A stretch of 64,000 nt of DNA from Plasmopara viticola (Eukaryota; Oomycota; Peronosporomycetes; Peronosporales; Peronosporaceae), in NCBI GenBank assembly GCA_001695595.3, contig MBPM02000027.1, forward strand, positions 768,221-832,220, written 5' to 3'. Made by a program: the position numbers and the translations under genes. Under the pieces are notes generated by a model, which was given only the letters and a program-made list of their open reading frames with translations, was not told the DNA's origin and did not search any database. Each line of letters starts with the position of its first letter. Position 1 is the stretch's first letter. Of the stretch, positions 57,983 through 64,000 are shown piece by piece.

Positions 57983-59755
57983 CTACTCATATTCAACCAC
58001 TTCACCGGTTAAACGATCACAAGACATAGAACGACCGTATGCTACGAGAATTAGACAATTTATACCTTGACTACAAGTGTTGGTACCGGATACAAGGATA
58101 GATTGAGGCACATCTGGATTGGTTAAACGAGAGCAGTCAGCGATCAGCATGCGCTGGCCAACATCCCATTTGAACGAGTCAAATAACCCATTGCTGATCT
58201 CATGAGATAGAGCTCCGTTAATAGCTCCAAGCTTCTTGACTTCGTCTTGAAACGATTCGAATGAGTAGTCATGCGTTTTGTTAAAAACGTTTTCATTGCC
58301 AACCATTACCTGGAAATTCCGGACACTGCTCCTGGCTGACAAGTCCATGGAGCAGAATCGAATGGAGATTGGAATTGTTCAGTATTCGCTGCACTTACGA
58401 AATGACCACTGCTGGTTTCGCTAAATGGAATTAAAGCAACGTATTTGATATTCTTTAAGCTCGCAGATAGTTGAAAGCTAAAAGCAGCGTTTTGCTGACT
58501 GTTTTGCTGTCCAGTGCCTGCTCGCGCTTTAAAATACTGTGCGTAGCAGTCAAGGTAGTTGATTTTCTTAACAGGTTTAGCAACGATTTGACTTTGATTA
58601 GCAATATCATAGAAAGGAATGTATAATCGAGTCGTTGTAAATGGGAAGATTTGACCAGAAGTCGAGATCGCTGTAATGTTGTTAGACATAACACCAAAAG
58701 CAACTCGTAGTGACCCAGCTGCACCTGTTGTCAGTTTTCCTGCATTTGGATTACCAGTAGCTGCACTTGCTACCATTACAGGAACTGTAGAACAACCGTT
58801 TAGGGAGACAGACGATAAACTCATTAAATCACCAGTTGCAGTCGTGATATCAACGAAACCGGTGTTGAACGTCATGGTTAATTTGATTTGAGGATTTGCA
58901 ACAAGATCTAATTCTTTGAAGATTGGATGGAGGTCAACTAAGCGAATCTTTAATACATAGTACCACGTACCAGCAACACCACCAGCGGTCGTTACACCTG
59001 CTACGTAACCACCAGTACCTTGCTGCTGGATTTTAGCAAGAATAGCGCCACTTCGCGTTGTTGGCCAACCAAGAGGGTTTGTTGCTGTGATCGTTGCTCC
59101 AGTGGCATCAGAGGTACCAATTTGTTGTGGATTCCACATTAGACGTTGAATTAGTCCGGTATTAAGAGCTGGCGTTGTTTCTGGAATTGAACCAGTAGCT
59201 ACAGTCGAGGCAGCATTGACTGAATTATTAACGAAACCATCTCCTTGTGTTGAAGTTGCAGGATTACTTCCACTTTGTGAGAAATTAAGACTTGATACAT
59301 CATCTGGAGCAAGATAGCAATCTGCACCGTTCTTTAATAAATCATCATCACACCATTCAGTTTGAGCGCGTAAGTTGTTCCAATAATTTTTATAGTCATT
59401 GCTCGTAATGACACTTTTACCGTTAATTTCAACCGCTAATTTATCAACAATATTCCATACACCAGCTTTTAATCCTACCGCGAACCGATTTAGAACCGTT
59501 AAGGGCACTTGCAGAAGTATTTTTAGCCGTTACTACATAAGGAACTACTACATATGAATCTCGAAGACTTCCATAACCAGTCGCACCATTTAGCTGTGAA
59601 GTTGCATTTATGATGACAGTTCCCGATTGATACGAACCGTTGTTGTCATCAACAACGCTAACAACACGTTTGTCTTTGCTGACACTGATAACTGGATCAG
59701 GACTAGTCGTCGAGTCATATAAAAACGAATCTGCTAATTGCGTGATATCACTCAT
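57983..59755 (-). CDS. mcp: Double-jelly-roll major capsid protein (two compensating frameshifts)
   Basis: This is the main shell protein of the particle; about 590 residues, the usual size for Polinton and virophage capsids. The first frame (59755-59444) starts MSDITQLADSFLYDS. Near 59500 it shifts into the middle frame (to 58306), which holds most of the jelly-roll sequence (FAVGLKAGVWNIVDKLAVEI; YVLKIRLVDLHPIFKELDLV; RLYIPFYDI; YFKARAG). Near 58330 it returns to the first frame (FQVMVGNENVFNKTHDYSFE; GQRMLIADCSRL) and ends at 57983. The shifts cancel, so the total length is a multiple of three. Assignment rests on overall sequence character and context; no fold was computed. Divergent from the protease gene. 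Confidence 0.88.
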
Positions 59756-59815
59756 TATTGAAATTGTAAGTTAATGCTTTTTATATTATGAGTAGCTATA
59801 TATAAACATCAGATA
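59756..59815. promoter_or_regulatory. Divergent promoter region between capsid and protease genes
   Basis: The 60-base gap holds TATATATAAACAT (59797-59809) towards the protease, identical to the box before the polymerase gene. On the minus strand it holds AATATAAAAAGCATT towards the capsid gene. Confidence 0.5.
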
Positions 59816-60202
59816 ATGATTTTGAAATTAAATAATCTGGGCGAATCTACTGCCAATGAACTACAACAACTTGCAAATCAGCTGAATGTTCATATCGACA
59901 ATATACTAGATTTCAGAAGCATTAGAGCCCCACTAGGTAATGAAAGCTACATTATTTTACTACGATTGGATCCAGGAGTTGGAAATTGGGTTTGTATGTG
60001 CAACAATGAATACTTTGATTCAATGGATATTGGGCCACCGAGAATTCTTGGCGCTAAGAAATATAATGACAAACAGTATCAAGGGAGCTATGATAATTAT
60101 TGCGGTTTATGGAGTATGTTATACCTTTATAGTAAGCAACACAATCGACCTGATTTATTGAGAAATTTTTACGATTTGAATACAGAAATTTCACTTCATT
60201 AA
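59816..60202 (+). CDS. Adenovirus-type (C5/ULP1-like) cysteine protease, catalytic His apparently replaced
   Basis: This is the maturation protease that would process virion proteins such as the MSGG-containing protein at 51 kb; 128 residues. The family pattern is clear: aromatic and acid motif YFDSMDIGPP (D68), a Gln before the nucleophile (Q87 or Q89 in NDKQYQG), and the nucleophile Cys96 in NYCGLWSMLYLY. Where the family has HW, this copy has N57-W58 (GVGNWVCM). The codon is AAT, one base from the His codon CAT. Unless another His acts, the enzyme would be inactive as written. Reading frame is otherwise intact. TATATATAAACAT lies 6 bases before the ATG. The next gene follows after 12 bases on the same strand. 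Confidence 0.87.
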   Translation: MILKLNNLGESTANELQQLANQLNVHIDNILDFRSIRAPLGNESYIILLRLDPGVGNWVCMCNNEYFDSMDIGPPRILGAKKYNDKQYQGSYDNYCGLWSMLYLYSKQHNRPDLLRNFYDLNTEISLH

Positions 60203-60210
60203 TATAGAGT
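60199..60210 (+). promoter_or_regulatory. TTAATATAGAGT motif before the 129-residue gene
   Basis: This box lies 4 bases before the ATG at 60215 and overlaps the protease stop. The same 12-mer precedes the penton gene on the other strand. Confidence 0.45.
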
Positions 60211-60214
60211 CATT

Positions 60215-60604
60215 ATGAATAGAATCAGACGATACAGAGGACCTGAAGTGGATGAAGTTGCTCCAAAAGATGATAGAATCGATGTGATAATGAAAGAATT
60301 GGAGTTTTTGCGCTCTGAATTAGCTCAAAAAAATGTTGAATCATCCATTTCGAAATATTTTAAAGAAGATATTTTCACAAAAGATAGAGAAACCTTACTC
60401 AAAGATGAATTTATTAGTAAAGGAGATTATCTAGAAATTCCATTAACGATACTAAATGCCAGATACAAACAATGGTGTATTGATACTGGACACAATCGTA
60501 TGTTGCGTAAAGCAATCATTGAGAACATCCGAAACGACAAAGTCGATGGAGTTGTGTTCAAATATTACGATGGATACGACAAAATACGCGTTTTTCCTAG
60601 TTAG
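60215..60604 (+). CDS. Unknown 129-residue protein with coiled-coil start and winged-helix-like C-terminus
   Basis: An N-terminal charged region (RIRRYRGPEVDE) and a short helix (IDVIMKELEFLRSELAQK) precede a compact domain. It contains YLEIPLTILNARYKQWCIDTGHN and IIENIRNDKVDGVVFKYYDGYDKIRVF. The layout (helix, YKQWC, basic helix, two strands) recalls the winged-helix tails of D5-like primases, but I cannot confirm that. It lies 12 bases after the protease gene and has its own TTAATATAGAGT box inside that gap, identical to the penton box, so it may belong to the structural expression class. Confidence 0.65.
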   Translation: MNRIRRYRGPEVDEVAPKDDRIDVIMKELEFLRSELAQKNVESSISKYFKEDIFTKDRETLLKDEFISKGDYLEIPLTILNARYKQWCIDTGHNRMLRKAIIENIRNDKVDGVVFKYYDGYDKIRVFPS

Positions 60605-60654
60605 TGTATTTATAGTTGATATTCTGACACTGATAAATACTTGCACAAATCAAG

Positions 60655-60840
60655 TCAATTTCTTCGCAAATTTTTATTATGTCTGATCCTGTGCTTATTT
60701 ATTTTTGAACAATTTAGTCTAATATCTTCAAAATCAATATTATCGGTATCATCGGTACTATCGGTATCTATCGGTTCATGAAGCTTAACATCTTCAGCAT
60801 AACCAGTATTATCGGTATCGGATAGATATGTAATATCCAT
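60655..60840 (-). CDS. Small acidic Asp/Thr-rich protein (61 residues), tentative
   Basis: The frame starts at ATG 60840 (MDITYLSD), with TATTTATATAGACACA about 15 bases upstream. It has an acidic repeat stretch (EPIDTDSTDDTDNID) and a basic tail (RIRHNKNLRRN). The acidic part coincides with a short imperfect DNA repeat of the ATCGGTAT type, so the frame could be a by-product of repeat expansion. It lies between the 129-residue gene and the effector relic. No family is recognised. Confidence 0.4.
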   Translation of the reverse strand: MDITYLSDTDNTGYAEDVKLHEPIDTDSTDDTDNIDFEDIRLNCSKINKHRIRHNKNLRRN

Positions 60841-60888
60841 GCTCTTTGTGTCTATATAAATAAATATATTTGTATCTGCAGTTGTTCA

Positions 60889-60926
60889 ATCACCCAGTTG
60901 GGTGATGTCAAAACCCAACGTGGGTT
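60889..60926. repeat. Two adjacent hairpins sharing an ACCCA/TGGGT core
   Basis: ATCACCCA-GT-TGGGTGAT (60889-60906) is followed by AACCCA-ACG-TGGGTT (60912-60926). They sit at the composition change between the AT-rich Polinton and the GC-richer effector relic, 68 bases before its start, so they may be an operator-like site or a boundary scar. Confidence 0.6.
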
Positions 60927-60993
60927 ATATCATTTGATTGGCTGAAATATGGATAGAGGGAACGTCCCTCACTCACAGAAAGCAATTGGAAAC

Positions 60994-62839
60994 ATGGTGA
61001 GCTGTTCTGCGCGCTCGTTGGAGTGAAGGGAAACGCCTTCTCCGTGACATGATGCGAGCAAGTCTGTGGATGACTTGAAGGACGCATCAAGGAAGAATGA
61101 GAAGACAATCACGTGTGATCCACGGGAACTGGAGCTGTTCCTCGCCAGAAAGGGCGACGCGTGGTTGACCCAAAAGCAGGTGGACGAAGGAATCAGTGAC
61201 ACGAGTGATTTCAAGCCATTGAAGGTTGTGGCAGCCCCGCTCCAGTTGGTGGCTTGTCGGAGAAAGACGTTGCGTTCGAACTCACGATGGAGGATATCGA
61301 GACTATGAACACCCTGTTCACGTGTTGGTGGTGTTCCAGAAGTTGATCAGGAGCAATGGGATGAGCAACGGGCACGCAAGAAGGCCAGATCATTGACTGT
61401 CATCGAGGTCGAGAGGATGGATTCAATTGCAACCACCTTGGATATCGGCAGGTGGCAAATTGGTGGCATCGCACTCGACATTCGCCACGTCGAGCCGGAT
61501 TTTCCCGCGTGGTTCTATGTTCGGGAGGAAACGCAGGACATCATCAAGGTATTCAACGACCATATGGAAAAGCAGCTCAGCACTGTGTTTGTGGGGACAC
61601 CTGGTGTTGGGAAGAGCATGATGGTCGTGTTGTTTGCGTTCTACATGGCTTTGCTTCAACAGAAACGCGTCGTCTTGTTTCGGAAGCTGAAAAAGGAAGG
61701 ATTCTCCTTGCTGTATCTGATGGAAAGAACAAGCAATATTGGCGAAGTAACAAGGCAAGCTTGAGTGATCTTGATGAACTGCGTGGTCAAGATTTTGAAT
61801 TGTGTCTGGACGGTCTCATGCACAAGGACATTGCCGAAAACTTTGCAACGCTGGCGTCGTTCCGAATGCTTGCAACGTCTGTCCAGTATCCAATGAACGA
61901 CGACGGTCCTGTACTGAGGCGTTGTCTAGTGCCCTTTTGGTCCAAGGTGGATTTGAAATCTGTTGGGGCGCATTTTCAATGGACGGAACACAATATCAAG
62001 GACAGGTACTACTACTCGGGTGGCAACTTGCGCGACTTCTTGTCGGAGAAGAGCGTTGTCATAGATTTAATTGACCAGGCTATTGGTCTCGTTGATGCGC
62101 AAGTGGCCGAACTTTTGAATACCCAGTATGCTCTTGGCTCGGAGAAACAAATTGATGATCGCTTACGGATGACGTCAGTTCGAGCGAGTGAGCAGGATCC
62201 CAAGAACCAAAGCAGCTCGGCGAAGTATACGATGACGAGGTCGTGGTTTTGTGTGATCACCTCCGAGTATGCGTTGAGGCAACTTGGCAAAATCGTGGGC
62301 CATCCTACTATGAGGAGTTGTGGTCAAAAGGTCGCATGCTTGGCGACGATGGGTTGATGGAATTGCATTCGAGAATTACGTGCATGCAATGGCAAGAGAC
62401 GGACAGAAGCTCGAGTTGCAGGTGAGGACGTACGACCGAAGAAAAAAAACCAGCATACATATGCTGCGTTGGAATTCGAAGCCAAAGCGTATCTCTATGA
62501 AGGCACTGATGCAGCGGAATGCGAAGCAATCATGCAGCAACTTGCGGATGTCGACTACTGGTATCCCTGCACACGTTGTTTGGAGACTATCAACAGTGTT
62601 GCCAAGCTGAACATGGGTGGGGAACATAACGTGGTTGGCTTGATCCAAATAACGAAGTCCGACAATCACAAAATTGACTCATTGGCACTTGACAAGTATG
62701 CGAGATGTTTCCGGACGGTGCCAGATATATTGCGCTGGTGCCAGACAAGGAGACCAGTGATAAATTTCGACTTGCTCCAGCTGATCCTCCAACCCAAGTG
62801 TTGTTGTACGTTGCGTATGTCGCAACCTGGAGTCCTTGA
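60994..62839 (+). pseudogene. Crinkler (CRN)-type effector with P-loop NTPase and nuclease-like domains, frameshifted
   Basis: Read across several frames, this is a CRN protein of about 610 residues. The header begins at ATG 60994 (LFCALVGVKGNAFSV in the second frame), then SKSVDDLKDAS and the LxLFLA-type motif LELFLARKGDAWLTQKQV near 61130. A connecting region (DVAFELTMEDIE) leads to a P-loop NTPase with GTPGVGKS near 61598 and WFYVREETQD before it. Later parts include VPFWSKVDL, IAFENYVHAMARDGQ and YWYPCTRC. A nuclease-type IQITKSDNHKID segment (QxK) follows near 62645. The end is LLYVAYVATWSP with stop at 62837-62839. At least six single-base shifts break it. CRNs are oomycete effectors that enter host nuclei. 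Base composition is richer in G and C than the neighbouring Polinton genes, pointing to capture from the host or to nested insertion. Confidence 0.87.
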
Positions 62840-63427
62840 AACCATGTGCTGCAGAATTATGCTTTTCTCTGATAGCCTGTCTAAGCCGATAGTGTTGTGG
62901 TGGTAGCGATTTGCCTCCTTTCCTCAGCTACTTGTTCAACACTGTATTGATTCCAAAATGCTCGTTGGTTCTGATCACCTGTATGATCTAATAACCTGCT
63001 GAATCGCGACAAGGAATTGACCAATGTTACAGCACATGTATGAACCAAACTGACTGTCGAGGACATACGATCGACAGCTGTGATGTAGGCAGTGAATCGA
63101 GCAGTGGACAACGCAGGTGCGAGACGGTGGATCGACTGCGTATTGAGAAACAGCTGTGGTTGAGGCCTGTTGATGAGACTATCATACCTTGAGATGGCAA
63201 ACCCATGCATAAGAATGTCATCCCCATGGATAAGAATGTCATCCCCATGGATAAGAATGTCATCCCCATGGATAAGAATGGAATACCTGGGATGAGGAAC
63301 CATACCCAGGGATAGTATCCAAGGATGAGAATGCCATACCCATGGATGAGAATTTGGAAACATGCAGGCTTTTCAAAAGTGATAGTTTTAACAATGGAGA
63401 TTTCAGACAAAAAATAACTCGATTAAT
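62840..63427. other. Tail of the GC-richer insert and junction back to AT-rich Polinton DNA
   Basis: No gene is supported. The first 340 bases continue the composition of the effector relic, then a minisatellite (63201-63355) follows. AT-rich sequence resumes at about 63365. No obvious target duplication was found at the two ends of the insert. Confidence 0.5.
63201..63355. repeat. 21-bp minisatellite
   Basis: Four close copies of CCCATGGATAAGAATGTCATC (the first with one change) are followed by about four degenerate ones. Its translation on the minus strand gives a repeating HGDDILI pattern, which I take as a by-product. Confidence 0.85.
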
Positions 63428-63740
63428 TTAATTATGTGTCTTAAATTCGTTCAACTTTTCTTTCAATGATGGACATTTATTGTTGATGTATTCATTTTTA
63501 CACATCCAATTGAAATATTGCTTATCGTTTTCAACAATCCACTTAACGGATTTGTTTTTATGTTTGCCCCAACGCATGATATAACTATCGTCTCCATCTT
63601 GGAACTTGCCTTGTAAAAATCGTTTGACATCCGATTCTTCGGATTGTTGGTTGTATAACCATCGACAGTATGACGCATCTTGATCATAACTTCCTCAAGA
63701 GCCTTTCCTTTGTATTTTCCAACTCTAAAATAACAGACAT
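63428..63740 (-). CDS. Small protein with two tandem GKYKGK-type (exonuclease X C-terminal-like) domains, frameshifted
   Basis: Read on the minus strand from about ATG 63740, two single-base shifts separate three pieces: a start (MSVI...), then YFRVGKYKGKALEEV, then DQDASYCRWLYNQQ running on to a stop at 63428-63430. The pattern GKYKGKxLEEVxxxDxxYCRWL is that of the small domain at the C-terminus of exodeoxyribonuclease X-like proteins (also DUF3820). A second, weaker copy follows (WGKHKNKSVKWIVENDKQYF, then NWMCKNEYI). Corrected length is about 104 residues. It is the last gene before the right TIR and points inwards. Nucleic-acid binding is a reasonable inference; catalytic exonuclease motifs are absent. 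Confidence 0.68.
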
Positions 63741-63763
63741 GTTTATGTGGTTATGGTGTATCC

Positions 63764-64000
63764 CTATATATATATAGAAAGATTTCAGATAACAATTAAT
63801 TAATTCACGATTGAATGTTATGCAATTAGAATTTTCTGACAGGGGGACCCTTGATGCTTTGAGTAAAACTAATGATACTCTCAGAGCGTCTGATAGGTTC
63901 GATTGAAGGCTCTGGGTGGTTTGTGTGTTTAGTGTTTTCTACCCATCGATACCATAGGATGGAGCTTGTCAAAATTAGATTTTTTATTTATTTTTGTTTC
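63764..64000 (-). repeat. Polinton right terminal inverted repeat (reaches the window edge)
   Basis: Its reverse complement begins GAAACAAAAATAAAT and matches the left repeat from 45685 on. One more base (T) and then ACTATT would be expected just outside the window if the element ends in AG...CT with a 6-bp target duplication. Confidence 0.93.

Larger units (their letters stand above)
45684..64000 (+). mobile_element. Maverick/Polinton virus-like DNA transposon (near complete)
   Basis: This is an 18.3-kb AT-rich unit with long inverted ends (45684-45925 and 63764-64000). It encodes the Polinton set: protein-primed DNA polymerase B, retroviral-type integrase with chromodomain, FtsK/HerA-type packaging ATPase, adenovirus-type cysteine protease, double-jelly-roll major capsid and penton-type minor capsid proteins. 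That set defines the family. It additionally carries a phage-like fibre and a Crinkler-type effector relic. The right end may lack its last base or bases, because the match runs to the final base of the window. Base composition and codon use are clearly more AT-rich than the host gene at 12 kb, except at 57.78-57.98 kb and 60.9-63.4 kb. Confidence 0.95.

Noticed and set aside
62881..63363. 160-codon minus-strand frame with HGDDILI repeats
   Set aside because: It is the translation of the 21-bp minisatellite; no start context or other support.

Overview
The window looks like nuclear DNA of an oomycete, probably a Phytophthora or downy mildew relative. The evidence is a Crinkler (CRN)-type effector relic with the LxLFLA-type header, a prephenate-dehydratase/ACT-aminotransferase fusion gene, intronless coding, and a gene-poor landscape of decayed Copia, Gypsy and MULE transposons. 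No bacterial gene organisation is present. The genus assignment is inference.

Region 1 (1-45.68 kb) is a repeat-rich host region with one convincing intact host gene, the aminotransferase fusion at about 12.0-14.1 kb. Three decayed copies of the same gene lie at 16.85-18.8 kb (minus), 30.1-31.6 kb (plus) and 44.1-45.3 kb (minus). They carry recognisable pieces of the same upstream DNA, so they look like local segmental duplications. Around them are: a Copia element cut by the window edge (1-1716); a complete 2.4-kb MULE with 107-bp TIRs and a 9-bp target duplication (2450-4832); a SINE-like family in two copies, each with its own perfect 14-bp target duplication (10886-11206 and 16294-16617); a second Copia element with both 146-bp LTRs (20470-24875); a 612-bp MITE (28646-29257); a Gypsy reverse transcriptase/integrase remnant (41.5-43.4 kb); and long stretches of diverged repeats without readable genes.

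Region 2 (45,684 to the window end) is an 18.3-kb Maverick/Polinton, a virus-like DNA transposon, bounded by about 240-bp TIRs. The plus-strand left arm carries a small basic protein, protein-primed DNA polymerase B, a retroviral-type integrase with chromodomain, and a small zinc-binding protein. A minus-strand block carries a protein VI-like minor capsid protein, a small virion candidate, a 521-residue protein, the penton (minor capsid) protein and the FtsK/HerA packaging ATPase. Then come a phage-like fibre with a peptidase S74 chaperone end (plus), the double-jelly-roll major capsid protein (minus), an adenovirus-type cysteine protease (plus), two small proteins, a CRN-type effector relic with P-loop NTPase and nuclease-like domains (plus), and a small protein with two GKYKGK-type domains beside the right TIR (minus). 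Polymerase and integrase would replicate and insert the element. The capsid proteins, ATPase, protease and fibre would build and mature a particle with a host-binding spike.

Most large Polinton genes are split by one or two single-base frameshifts, and the two TIRs differ almost only by single-base length changes. Either the assembly has uncorrected indels here or the element has decayed in an unusual way. The most interesting points are the effector relic carried inside the Polinton, the S74 fibre, the array of tight palindromes between fibre and capsid gene, and two shared upstream motif classes. All repeat comparisons were made by eye.
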